Origin: Acanthosepion pharaonis
Taxonomy: Eukaryota > Mollusca > Cephalopoda > Sepiida > Sepiidae
DNA: 64,000 nt
Assembly: GCA_903632075.3 (NCBI GenBank)
Contig: CAHIKZ030000388.1
Location: 407,001 to 471,000 of the forward strand
Direction of reading: 5' to 3'
The position numbers were made by a program, and so were the translations under genes. Under the pieces are notes generated by a model, which worked only from the letters and a program-made list of their open reading frames with translations, had not been told where the DNA came from and did not search any database. This document shows, piece by piece, positions 1 to 10,540 of this stretch. Position 1 is the stretch's first letter, and the number at the start of each line of letters is the position of its first letter.

Positions 1-1067
1 TTTAAAATTCTGGTCTCCCCCCACAATGTAATATTTAATTCTTACATATACAAAATGTTACTATAATTCACGCGAAGGAAGCAAACTGAATGCTTACACG
101 CGCTGATTGGCCGACAAAACATGGGCTCTTCCAGCGACATGCATCACGCCCTCTCCTTTGTTGACCGAGACACGGGAAATACCCTGTATGCCAATTACAC
201 ATGTACGTACATACACACAAAATATTTTTATGTATGCATACTGTATATGCATCGTATGTATTTGTCATTTTCACTAAAATATCAAATACAATATTTATAA
301 ACCAATCACACTCAAGAAAACACATCTTACAACACACCAATAAAATCATAGAATACGAATCAGAAAATTTGTTGTATTTAGTCATCATGATTTAGGTAGA
401 TAAATAGTGCGCGGACGTAGTAGAAGACATATCACGTAGCTTTTTAGGGCCAGTTAGGAGTCAGAGAAGTATCAAGGCTCTGTGATCCACTTTTTTGCAC
501 AAAATTGGACAAGTTATTTTCGGCTATTTGAAATGAAGTAGAATTAAAATTCTACATATTAACACGCATTAACACTCTCTCTCAGACTCACAAGAAATGA
601 ATTCACTATTAATAACTCATTATCGAATTGCCCCCTTATTCTGTTGGTATAGTAAGCCGAAGGGTGCCCATCCTACGCATGCGCCCCACATTGGGGATCA
701 CTGAGCTAGATGAAGACACTATTGCCAATAATGTTATAGCATTATGTGGGAGATATTTCTGGGGAGATATTTCTGGGAAGTATATGTGGGAGGTAGCACC
801 TTGTGCTTATTTAAATAAGAGGTTTTGTCTAAATAAATGTTCATTTCTAATCATAAAATTAAAAGTGAATCGGATAAGAAATGCAAATCATCTGGCTTAA
901 TGCTATGTGCAGTGTACGAGCCGCGTAATTTCAAAAGAAAACTGATTTCATGAAATTGATTTTGGCCATTTACAAAAATTTAATGACAAAATTCTAGGCT
1001 AAATTTTTACTGAAAACAATTTGTTAATTAGAAATCGAATTAGGTGAAAAATGTTAATTAAAGCAAT
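1..1067. other. Unassigned AT-rich sequence
   Basis: No gene is recognised. Two short overlapping ORFs near the left edge have no family features. Positions 560-860 are less AT-rich and contain a short direct duplication of GGGAGATATTTCTGGG near 748-778, followed by a TATA-like and AATAAA-rich stretch. This could be a piece of an LTR, but no second LTR, primer site or coding region supports it. Confidence 0.4.
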
Positions 1068-1371
1068 TTGGGCACCAGTGGCGTAGCTAGAGTAAACGTC
1101 ACCCGGGGCGGTCCGCACAAATGTCACCCCAATGACCCCGATTCACCCTATGCTGAATGGTTAGCTGTAGCTAAATTTTCATACATGCTCTACCTCTACT
1201 TTACTCTACTGACCGGTACGTTACTGTTTACATGTATGATCCAAGACAAAATCCAATACCACAAAATAATCAGTTCAAATCAAAAGATTTTTAAAATACA
1301 ACTGTTCACTTTCAGAACAACTAAATACAATACACGGTAATACACAAAAGAATGACATTCGATACTATGGT

Positions 1372-1506
1372 CTTAGAATGAATGTTTTCATTGTGGCAAA
1401 CTGGTCAATGACATCGTCAAAATCTGTTTGTCTTGTAAGCTAGTTTTCAATGGACAGCACAGCCAGATCCGACAGTTTCGACTGGCTCATGGTTGACGTA
1501 ATTTCT
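1372..1506 (-). pseudogene. hAT transposase C-terminal remnant (dimerisation region)
   Basis: Read on the minus strand, this translates with one internal TAG to a peptide beginning TMSQSKLSDLAVLSIEN and continuing DFDDVIDQFATMK. The pattern M-S-x-x-x-L-S-x-L-A-x-L-S-I-E followed by F-D-D-V-I-D-x-F-A is what I recognise from the C-terminal end of ZMYM1-like or TTF-type hAT transposases. It lies inside the hAT element near its left end, as expected for the 3' end of a minus-strand transposase gene. The stop codon and lack of upstream coding show it is dead. Confidence 0.7.
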
Positions 1507-1527
1507 GTTGCTAATTTTCCGATGTCC

Positions 1528-1909
1528 AATTTTCCGTTGCATCATTTTCGGGGTACCATAATTATCAATGATGTTTGAAAGTATGTTTCTTGACAAAAAT
1601 GTTCTATTTAATTTTTAAGCATTTTTCGGAACATTGTAAATCAACTGCATTCTTTTAAAGGTTACCTAGAGAATTTATGCAAAGTTTATTTTTTGTTTTT
1701 CTTTATAAAATAAATTTACATCGTGTTTTGATGTTATTATGATTTTAGTTTTAGTGATAATTTAAAAAACAATAAATATTTATCATTAGTACCAATAATG
1801 GAAAATTAAGTAAAAAATTTAAAAGAATCGCTTAGGCACAAATTTTTCCGATACCCCAAAAAGTTCCGATTTTTCCGATTCTCGATTCCGATTAATCGTC
1901 CCAACACTA
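1528..1909. mobile_element. Possible nested inverted-repeat element inside the hAT copy
   Basis: Transposase similarity stops near 1528. From there to 1909 the sequence is bounded by imperfectly mirrored TTTTCCG and GGTACCCC-like motifs, and it ends with GATTAATCGTCCCAACACTAG-like sequence, a common DNA-transposon terminus style. I cannot define exact ends or a target duplication, so this is inference. Confidence 0.35.
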
Positions 1910-2696
1910 GATATATTCAAATGTATATCGCTCACTCAATGGAAGATTGTATCTCAGAGAACTGATACACAGGCAAGACTGAAATCGTTGCACTTTTGGC
2001 TTCGTATTTCGCTTTGTTGTTATTAATGATACAGAGTTAAAACACCATATCATCCGATAAAATGTTACAACAATGTCTCTTGTTAGTAACCAAGATTGTA
2101 GCAACTGAAACACATGAAAGCTGAAAACATTGCTATTTTTCCTACTCACAAATTTCCCGACAATTTATTAGAAAATTTCTGACGGGAGGGGACAAGACTG
2201 GGGTGGGGTCATAAATTATTTCTGGGGGGTCATATGCCCGACTGCGAAACCCTGTGTCTCCACCACTGTTTGCAGACTATTTTTGGCACCTTAGCCTGGT
2301 TGAAAAGTTTTGTTGGGTGTGACATTGTGTCACCCCTCCTGTGCTGGCACCCGGGGCGGTCCGCTCCCTCGCCCCCCCCTTAGCTACGCCACTGTTGGGC
2401 ACGTCTTAAATAGATGAACCCACTGATTCAAATATTTCCATAATTTTTGTAGATTAACGATCTTTAGATTTTCTTTAAGCTGCAACACTTGTCAGAATTG
2501 AAAAAAAAAATATTGATGTGTTATCGATTTAAAAGCTGGTGGGGGCTCCCGTTTATAATATTGATAGAGTGTCAAACTGATCTCTGACTTTTACATAGAT
2601 ATTGGCCTTGGTTGTATTGCATGCAAAAAAACTTATTCTTCAGAGGGGGGGGGATAATAAATAACGAACAAAGATATATATATTTTTAATTAAAGA

Positions 2697-2958
2697 TCAG
2701 TACTAGATTGGTACTTAGGTCTCAGCATTTTAACGTTGAAATAGCTAGATGTAACCGTAAGTTCTATACTGACAGTTTCTTCTCTTGCACTTCTCACTAG
2801 TGGAACTCTCTTCAGACCTCTTGCTTTCCAGTCAACTTTGATCCGCAAAAGATTAAATGCAATGTCAATTGTTATCTTCTGTCTTCTAAAATCCTGTTCT
2901 TTTATTTTTCTCTCCCTTTAATATATTTCTTTTTCTCATATTCCTTTGCACTCAGTAA
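2697..2958 (+). pseudogene. LINE-A reverse transcriptase C-terminal fragment and 3' UTR
   Basis: The sequence matches the other LINE-A copies in the window (for example 24420-24610 and 26630-26820). It contains the end of the RT ORF, with the SHTS-LWN-S-P motif in degraded form, followed by the pyrimidine-rich 3' UTR. It is cut before the usual 3' terminus and joins directly to a poly-T run. Confidence 0.75.
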
Positions 2959-2969
2959 TTCCTGGTGTC

Positions 2970-3038
2970 TTTTTTTTTTTTTTTAGATCATTTTACCCTA
3001 ATCAAGGCAATAAAGCCACTAAGATACATGAGGCTACT
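2970..3038 (-). mobile_element. LINE-A 3' end in inverted orientation
   Basis: The poly-T followed by the reverse complement of the LINE-A terminal block (CTTAGTGGCTTTATTGCC, then GGGTGAAATGAT and poly-A) shows a second LINE-A 3' end on the minus strand. It meets the plus-strand copy at 2958 tail to tail. Confidence 0.75.
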
Positions 3039-3103
3039 GGGAGTAAACGAGAATGAGAAGAATTTTGAAGGAACTGAAAACCCAATCCTAAACAGAAAAC
3101 ATA

Positions 3104-3240
3104 AAGGTTCGATTTGAAATTCCAATCACCTGAAGAAATCCGGTGCGTACAACAGCTGAAATGTCGTGAATATGACAACAAAGATGAGAACGACAGTCTC
3201 AACAATGTAAATAGTGTAAATAATAAAATTGTGTATCTGT
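3104..3240 (+). mobile_element. SINE-A, 3' part
   Basis: Contains the SINE-A core CACCTGAAGAA, GTACAACAGCTGAAATG and AATGTAAATAGTGTAAAT, which recurs at more than a dozen sites in this window. The tRNA-like head is missing. Confidence 0.75.
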
Positions 3241-3999
3241 ACATACATCATTTAAGATAAATAACTAATCGATCACGTGTGCAGGTGCTTCTGAATAAAT
3301 TCCATACAAAAATATCTCTTAAAAAATTCAAAACTTTTCTTTTTTGCTTTAATTCAGAAAATTAAAAAAAAATGCAGATATCAATGACGTTAACACAGTT
3401 TCAAATTTGACATTTGGAAATAACATCTAAGTGACTTAACCTAAGTCAAATAACTCTGTAAAAGTCAGAGATCGATTTGACACTGGATCGATATTATAAA
3501 CAGGACCTGCCTTCTAAAAATCAATATTTTGTGATTCTTACAAGTGTCACAGCTGAAGAAAAGTCTTAAGAATGCGAATCTACAAAATTTTTATCCCCAA
3601 AATCTTTTCCCATTTTTTTTATGAGTGGACTATCCTATGTAATGCCACAATATATCAGACACATTTTTTTTAAAGATATCAATGCTGCACTTCCGAGTTA
3701 GAATATTGCTTTGATTTGTTTTTTTTACTTCTGTCGCGCCCATAAAAAAATAATAAATAAACACGTGACATTCTCACTATCGGACAAGCAGTTCACACGG
3801 ACAGGTCGTTAAGACGTGTACCAATAAAAATTTTGTCTCCTTTTCCTTTTTCAGGCCATAATAGTAACATTTATCTTTTAACACTCAACAAAAATTTGAG
3901 ATAAGAAAATCCTAGACACTTCTTGTATTTTTCCAATTAAAATATCTGGACATTTATTACATACATCTATAAAAAATATAAAACATACGAGAAAGACTC

Positions 4000-4260
4000 T
4001 ATACACATTGCTTATTCGTTATCTTATCGTTCTGTCGGATTCCGATCCACTTTTGACCCTAAACTCATAATTTTACTCAGTATTGCCGCGTCTCGTGTCT
4101 CCAGCACCACATAACAACCAGATAATAAATAATACTCGTTTTGTTGTTTACGTCTTGCTGTTTCTCATTTTTATGAATATTTTTCTATATATAAATGTTA
4201 GGGGATTTATAATTATTTACTCTAATTCAGTGACCTTTAAGTTCAGATATAACGTTTAGC
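4000..4260 (+). repeat. Unclassified interspersed repeat, inverted partner at 44950-45200
   Basis: About 190 bp here (4057-4245) is closely similar to the reverse complement of 45000-45180. Landmarks are ATAACAACCAGATAATAAAT, TCTTGCTGTTTCTCATTTTT and GGGGATTTATAATTATTTACT. No coding potential or terminal repeat is visible. Confidence 0.65.
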
Positions 4261-4261
4261 A

Positions 4262-5660
4262 TTCGCCCAAAATTCCTATTGGACAGAAAAGTAAAAAGTG
4301 GAGAGTCAGTTTTTTAACGTCTGGTTTATTTTTTATTTATTTATTTATTTATTTATTTATTTTTTGCACAAAAAATGATTTAGCTGAAAATGTCATTATA
4401 CTGTCACAAAAATGTCTCCTGGTTCGATAGGTATATCGAAAAATCTTTAAAGGAAATGAAAATAAGACTGTCAGAGAATGTAAGTTTTTAAAACATGCAG
4501 GCCAATGAATGTTTTAGTAGGATTTTTTGTTTGTTTGCTATGTATTTTAGTAGTAGTATTGATTTTTTTTATTATGTGGTACGTCTGTCGGGGTCTATTT
4601 GTGAAGGTTGAGACAATACTTATTCAATAAAAAATAAGTTTAAGATCAATGGAGACTTCCCTCACCCCGATCAAATGAATTTATATTTATCTGTTATAAA
4701 GAATTTATCCGCCATTTTTTTTTTCCACAAGAATCGGAAAGGTCCTTGATAAAAAGGTTGTGATTGTCTGATTGCGTTATGACGCAAAAAAAAAAAAAAA
4801 AAAAAAGAAGTTAGGTAATGTTTTACATGAATGTACGTATTGATATAAACCAGACGTTTGGCAACTGTTGTTTCAAATGCAAGAAATATTCTATAATCGT
4901 GCTAGAAGAGTGAAGGATTCTAGATGCAATGTCGTATCGTTTACCAGTTTCAAAAACAGTGCAACCGATTTCTTCTCTAACTGTTGATCATAATCCAAAT
5001 AGAACAAGTGGCAAATATTTCATCCATTTTCAAGTACCCGACTGAGTACTGGTGCCTCTTAACTGCCATATTTCAACTAGCCCGTTCAACACAGTGATAG
5101 TAAACTGAAGCCTTTTGTAAACGCCACTACATTAGCGCAAAGACTGCCAAAAATAAAACGGCACATTTTTAATTAAAAAGAAAACATTTTTATTGTCCAA
5201 TGAAATAGATCCGTTAAAACTGACATCAAAAGCACGGGGTCTTGTGGACGTAGTTGGGAACGTAACAAACGACAGCTGAAATTTCTTTTTTAACGAATCA
5301 GATGCAAGATAAAAAGCCATTTTTTTCTGGAGACTATGTACTGACCCGTTTCATTGAGAAAATAGTCATTTCTAAATAAGGAAAATAAGTTGTCATTTGG
5401 TGAAACTAGTCGCGGAATTCTAGTTAACAACACAAAAACGATTCAGAACGTCGGCTAACATCAAAGAGAAAAAAAAACTACCTGTTCATTCAATACGCTT
5501 CTGCTCCCACCCAAACAACCAAAATACACAATGTCAATATGAATGTTAGTAAAACGAGAATCTGATTGGGAGAAAACAGTTCGTTTTTGTATATCGACAT
5601 CCATTTTTTTTCGTATGCTTACATGCATGAAATACACTGTTGCGTACAATTACTAATATC
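4262..5660. other. Unassigned AT-rich sequence with (TTTA)n
   Basis: No gene is recognised. Contains a TTTA-type microsatellite at about 4329-4362 and poly-A at 4786-4806. Short minus-strand ORFs (5132-5320, 5461-5649) show no recognisable motif. Confidence 0.5.
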
Positions 5661-5664
5661 TTTA

Positions 5665-6090
5665 TTTATTGGTGGTTATAGTGTGTGTGTTTGGTTTACG
5701 ACATATCAACCTCAATGGGTTATTTAATGCCGACAAGATTTTCATTGGTGGTAATATTTTTTTTTTTCCAAAAATGTATTGCTGGTATTTTTTTTTTTTT
5801 TTTTTTTTTAAAGAAAAAGTATTTCTGGCATTAAAACCTATTTTTACACTTTCATAGTGTTTTGATCCAAGTTTTGGGGTTAACTATTTGGCCATAGCTG
5901 AGACCTTAACAGGTGCTATCACCCCGGGTCTGGGTGGACCTGGGAACACTAGCAATTAAGAGATGGTTCCACATTCCTCAAAACCACCTGATCAGAGGCC
6001 TTGCTGTTGGATGTAGCTTATCGTCTTACCCAGAACGTGGATGTAGTTTATCGTCATACCCAGGATGTGTGTGTGTGTGTGTGTGTATTT
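5665..6090 (+). repeat. Unclassified interspersed repeat (GTTTGGTTT-CGGCATATCAACC family) plus (GT)n
   Basis: Resembles 31085-31470 along about 370 bp, with matching blocks for the start (GACATATCAACCTCAATGGG), the middle (CATAGCTGAGACC) and the end (GCTGTTGGATGTAG). The start motif also occurs alone at about 24765 and 62705. A GT microsatellite lies at 6067-6086. Confidence 0.65.
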
Positions 6091-6399
6091 GGGCAGCAAT
6101 CCTTCTTTTATACAAGTTTCGTTAAAAACAACTGACAAGGTACTGTAATTAAGCTTTTTATTTAATATTTCTTGTATACATACAAGTGTTTTCTTTTCTG
6201 GACAAAGTGTGTAAAACTGTCCAAAAATTCTGCATATCCGAGCACTTCTGGCTATTCTTCTAGCCATTACCAAAGGCAATTTTTATTTTTAACTGAATGG
6301 GTGTTTTTTTTTATGCATGTGAAGTTATGGGAATTTTTGATTTTCCAAAGACGGTCAGCACATTGTAGCCATATTCCTAGTTAAGGTTATTGAGTGTAT

Positions 6400-6727
6400 G
6401 CAAAGGCTTTCAACAAAGTACACCACAAGGATCTGCTCAGCAACCTTGATATATTCGGGAAAGATATCAGAATATTCAAGAATCTATACTGGCAACAAAC
6501 TGCATGTATGCACATAGGGAATGAGTTCTGTGAATATACAAAAATTTGTTAAACTTGAGGCAGCAGAAATGTGGTTCTACAGAAGGATGCTGAGAATACC
6601 ATAGACTGAACACATGAGCAATGACAAAGTTTTAGAGAAAATGAAAAGGACACTTATACGCAGAATTGGAAAGAGACAGTTGAAATTTCTGGGGCAATTT
6701 CTGGAAAATATTGAAGGCAAGAGGGGG
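6400..6727 (+). pseudogene. RTE-like LINE reverse transcriptase, internally deleted
   Basis: At 6402-6540 the translation contains the RT block KAFNKVHHKDLL followed by a DGKDIRI-like and NLYWQQTAC-like segment. At about 6563 it jumps to the C-terminal block AEMWFYRRMLRIP, then KRQLKFLG. In intact relatives these are separated by several hundred residues including the catalytic YADD, so the middle is deleted. Stops and frame changes interrupt it. Confidence 0.8.
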
Positions 6728-6990
6728 CCCAGAAGAAAGCTTCTGTCTGAGTGGAACTTCTTCCTTAGCAATGGAATATGTAGGGAATGAAGGTGATTCA
6801 GCCATGTGTGTTCATAGCAAGGTGTTGGGTGCAAAAAGTCAGAGCTGTTGGCACTAAAGAATGGAGCCAGTCTGAATATTGCCATGGAAATGTTCGGAAT
6901 GGAGAGCAGAGAGAGATTAGCAACATTGAGAAAGGGGCTGAAGGGTTGAAAATAATTCATCACTGTGTAAATGCTTTTGAACTCTGTCAA
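6728..6990 (-). pseudogene. LINE-C reverse transcriptase C-terminal fragment
   Basis: The minus-strand translation runs through NISMAIFRLAPFF and HSLHIPLLRKKFHSD. The motif (H)-(I)-P-L-x-R-x-K-F-H recurs in the LINE-C copies at 23455-23560 and 43160-43390. It abuts the RTE-like fragment directly, in opposite orientation, so the ORF spanning both is an artefact. Confidence 0.65.
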
Positions 6991-6999
6991 TGATGGACA

Positions 7000-7333
7000 G
7001 TAAGGACTGGGAAGCTCCAGGCCAGAGCTGGCAGCAATATTCCGTTTTTGGTTTGATCTGGCTCTTGAAAAGATAGAGTATGGCAGATAGAATCAGCTAC
7101 TGTCTGAGGTGGTACAATGAACTAACCGTTTTATTGGCATCTTTAACCTTATTTCAAAAGCATTTCAGTATTCTTTTATACAAGAAACATTTTCAATTAA
7201 GAATAAAATCCAATCTGACATGACTTGATTGACTATGTTTTGTGCACTGTTTGAAATATTCTTGATTGAGGTCAAAGAAATTTATTTAGAAAAAAATAAT
7301 TCCAGAATTGTTTGATTTAAATCAATGATTTAA

Positions 7334-7377
<44 letters not shown>

Positions 7378-8850
7378 CGGATTTAAATCAATTAAAAAAA
7401 AAAAATTTTATTTAAAGCAAAAGATTTAGAAATAAAACAATTTTTTGTTTTCATATAATTCCATGAAGGAAGAAAAGTGTTAAACATATTGAATCAAATA
7501 TTTATTAATCAATTGAATCATTTTCTTTTTTTCTAACTATCTATATATAAAATTCTGAAACTTCCTTCAATCCATCCATCACATCCTCTAAAATAGGCAT
7601 ACACTGACTGATCAAAACTAAATTTTGGGATGAAGTGCAAACAGGCAAACAGGTACAAATAAAGTTTATTCCTAAACCATCTTAATATCCTTTCAAATGG
7701 ACTAGAATCCAGTTTTGTCCTGTGTTGGTAAGAACCATAAAAATTGACATTGTCAAACGCTTCAAAAAGTTAGAATTTGGCTTCAGAAAGAAGTATTTAC
7801 ATATGACCAGTTGTATGCTGCATGCTCAAGAATAAGAAATTCTAAGAAATTATTCTTCACTATTAAAAAGGAAAAAAAGAAATTTTCTTTAAAACTATTG
7901 TTTAATATGAAGTCCTATATAATTAAAGAAATTATTAAAATGCATAGTAGGGCCTTTGCTTAAGTATTTTTCCAAACAAATCAGCTTATTCAAATTTCAT
8001 TGATTGATTTACAAAATTGAATGAAATGTAGATTTTGTAACTTTTGAAAAAAATGTTAGTGACAACTCCAACAATACTAAATACTGTGAGGATTTTAACA
8101 CACATTAGCATGTTGCAAAAAATTCTAGTAAAATAAAATTTTAACCATAAATAAATTTTAAAATTCAAATTAAACAGTGTTTTGCATTCATGGATTTAAA
8201 TAAAAAGACTAGTTTTGTGGTTTCATTTATACCAAACTCAGTTTCAAATTTCAAACTTAAAAAAAACAACACAAGCTTTGAGAATTGAAAAACCAAGATC
8301 TAATTTTAAAAAAGCAACTGACTGGTAGTGTTGCAAGCAAACTACTTATGAAAAATTTACAAGATTATTTATGTACAAATCAACCATACAGAGCTGATGA
8401 TCACTATGTCGATCTGTTATTTTAACATACTGCAAGAATAAAATAGTTGTATGACATTATCTGGAAAAAGACAAAAACAAGGCTCTAAGTTGGATGGACC
8501 CAAAACCTTAAAAAATAGTAAAAAATAAATGTTGATTTTTATCAAGTAAATTTGGGAAAAAGTCAACCAGATATAACCAAAAATTGTTAATTTGAGAACC
8601 CTAAATTATCCTACTAGCTTTCAACATATTTGTATCAGCTTTGCGCTTTCTTTATGTGCAAAAACGAAAAATAAATTTGAAAAAAAAAAAAACAACAAAT
8701 AATAAAAACGATTTAAATAAAAAAAAAATCTGATTTTATTATTTTTTGAAAAAAAATCAATAACCCTGCTCTCTTCTTCCCCTACCTCCCTATATTTTAT
8801 TTTTTACTCATATACAAATAAGTAAATGATGACTTTAATGATATGTCACT
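7000..8850. other. Unassigned AT-rich sequence with (TA)n
   Basis: No gene is recognised. A (TA)n tract at about 7338-7375 is flanked on both sides by TTTAAATCA-type palindromic sequence, similar in style to the (TA)n/inverted-repeat junction at 62040-62143. The rest is AT-rich with poly-A runs. Confidence 0.5.
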
Positions 8851-8854
8851 TCAG

Positions 8855-9060
8855 GGTGTAGGTGAACACAGCTTTCTGTAGACCTCTTTTTATTTATAAA
8901 TTGTGAATTGCCACAACTTCTTGGGAAAGATATTGGAGTGTTTTCCATGTTGCCTTCTCTCCAGAGTTTCAAATTCAGAACTGTCCTTATCTTAGATGAT
9001 ATGCCAACCAAGGTTAGAGAGCTCAGTCTACCCTGCTATTTAATCCCTGGGTAAGGAAAG
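8855..9060 (-). mobile_element. SINE-V body fragment
   Basis: The reverse complement contains the blocks seen at 34620-34740 and at the right window edge: GGGATTAAATAGCAG, TAGACTGAGCTC, GGTTGGCA and a TCTAAGATAAGGACAG variant of TCTAGGAGAAGGACAACT. The head is missing. Confidence 0.6.
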
Positions 9061-9144
9061 GGGAAAAAAAATAGATTCCTGCCTTTCCCCAAGTGAAAAA
9101 GTGAATGCAGTTGACAAGGTGAGAATTTGAAAGAAAAATTCCCC

Positions 9145-9440
9145 CCCCCCTGGTGTCTTCACTCATCTCCTCTTTTTTGGTGTTGAATCAAATACTCAAG
9201 TAGACAAGGCTATCCTCCTCCCCACCCCCTGGTGTCTTTACTCGTCTCCTCTTTTGGTATTGAATCAAATAGTCAAGTAGACAAGGCTATCCAGCTCCCC
9301 CGATGTCTTTACTCGTCTCCTCCTTTTTAGTGTTGAATCAAATACTCAAGTAGACAAGGCTATCCAGCTCCCCACCCACCGGGTGTCTTTACTCGTCTCC
9401 TCTTTTTTGGTATTGAATCAAGTAGACAAGGCTCTCCAAC
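9145..9440. repeat. Minisatellite, about 75-bp unit, four copies
   Basis: Four successive units each contain GGTGTCTTTACTCGTCTCCT, a GTTGAATCAAATACTCAAG variant and TAGACAAGGCTATCC, separated by C-rich linkers of varying length. The fourth unit has lost about 10 bp. A SINE-V fragment (CAACCAGTCTAGGAGAAGG) follows at 9451. Confidence 0.9.
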
Positions 9441-9880
9441 ATTTTTTTTTGACAACCAGTCTAGGAGAAGGACAACTTTGAAATCAAATCTGTTTGGATT
9501 GCTAATGGGCAGATTTCAGCTATTGAGTCTTCGTTAGCATTAGAGTTGGTAACTATGAAAAAAATAAAAAAAAAAAAAAAAAAAAAAAAAAACAAACGCA
9601 CCAGCAGCCTGGACCATTTGTCTATCTTAATCTCTCAAGCTATTTCTATCAGCTTTATTTTTTCTTTTGCTTTCTTTTATTTGCATAAATGAAAAAAAAA
9701 ATCTGATCAACCCTGGCGTATACAGAAACTCTTCTATGATAATCTCATATAGCTAAGTCAGGTCTTTGGAATGTTTATTCAATAGCCAGTCATAATTATG
9801 TTTCAATTCTAAGCAAATGTAGATAGATAATAAGAAAGAGTGTATGCTAATTACCAGATGATTATCAAAATTTTCACAAG

Positions 9881-10085
9881 GCCAAGTGGTTAGAATGTTC
9901 ACATTCTAATCTGGTGTTTGAAGCTCACCGGGGTTGATTTGTCAAATAAGTGACTACTTGATGTTATTTGTAATTCTAGTGATCCCAGTGTGTGTGAAAC
10001 CACACAGAAAGTGCTTGAAAAGCTGTCATATATGGTTGGCAATCCCACATTTTTTAAAAACAGCTGAAAGAAAAAGCTTGACGAG
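9881..10085 (+). mobile_element. tRNA-derived SINE, Ser-like head
   Basis: GGCCAAGTGGTTAGAA is a good Pol III box A of the tRNA-Ser or Leu type, followed at the right distance by a weak box B (GGGGTTGATTTG). The tail is not one of the other named tails. Body assignment is uncertain. Confidence 0.5.
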
Positions 10086-10140
10086 CATCATGATAAGATT
10101 GATATAAAGAGGCTTCAAAAGCAATCCAAACAGAGCCTAC

Positions 10141-10540
10141 AATCAAAATGTAGTATCTGTTCATGACCAGCTAAGACAAGCTTTGTGTTGGATCCTGTGC
10201 AAGTTGGGGTTAGTTAAATTTTGAACAATGGTTCAAGTGTTTGTGCTCAAGTTTCCCACGTTAAATAACTGACCTTGTGTCATATCATAACTCAGTTGGA
10301 GGGGGGGGGTCATAATCATATTATAGTATCTGTTCCACTGCCATGACCAGCTAAGACAATCTTTGTGCCCAATCCCACACAAGCAGGGGCTGGGTAAAAA
10401 TTGACCAATAACCAAAGTGTACGCACTTGGGTTCCCCACGTTAAATAACTGACCTTGTGTCACATCCCATCTCAGTGTGTGTAGGGGTGGTATGAGTAAA
10501 TAAAGGTGTATGACTAGGATCAAAGTGTAGTATCTGTTCC
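10141..10540 (+). repeat. Tandem array of SINE bodies with three U2 snRNA-like segments
   Basis: The U2 5' signature GATCAAAGTGTAGTATCTGT appears best at 10519-10538. It is also present as CAAAATGTAGTATCTGTTC at about 10144 and TTATAGTATCTGTTCC at about 10321. Between them are two copies of a body containing GACCAGCTAAGACAA and ending ACGTTAAATAACTGACC, then CCTTGTGTCACATC-type sequence. Spacing between U2 segments is about 173 and 204 bp. The shared tail block links it to the SINE-W copies elsewhere. The ORF at 10233-10523 on the other strand is a by-product of the duplication. Confidence 0.8.

Larger units (their letters stand above)
1076..2394 (-). mobile_element. hAT-type DNA transposon, decayed, with 8-bp target duplication
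   Basis: The left end reads CAGTGGCGTAGCTA and the right end is its exact reverse complement, TAGCTACGCCACTG. The flanking octamer TTGGGCAC is perfectly repeated at 1068-1075 and 2395-2402. An 8-bp duplication with CAG-starting ends is diagnostic of hAT elements. A GC-rich 17-bp block, CACCCGGGGCGGTCCGC, occurs just inside both ends in the same orientation (about 1099 and 2348), so one subterminal region is flipped relative to a simple inverted repeat. At 1.3 kb the element is shorter than an autonomous hAT, and its coding remnant is broken. Confidence 0.9.
2430..3610. mobile_element. Foldback repeat split by LINE and SINE insertions
   Basis: Positions about 2440-2600 and 3460-3600 are imperfect reverse complements of each other. 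Shared landmarks are CACTTGTCAGAATT, TTTATAATAT and TCTCTGACTTTTACA. The spacer is filled by LINE-A and SINE-A pieces. The uninterrupted version of the same family lies at 54150-54612, which shows that the material between about 2690 and 3245 was inserted later. Confidence 0.7.

Noticed and set aside
560..860. Solo LTR
   Set aside because: TATA-like and AATAAA-like features only; no matching ends, target duplication or second copy found.
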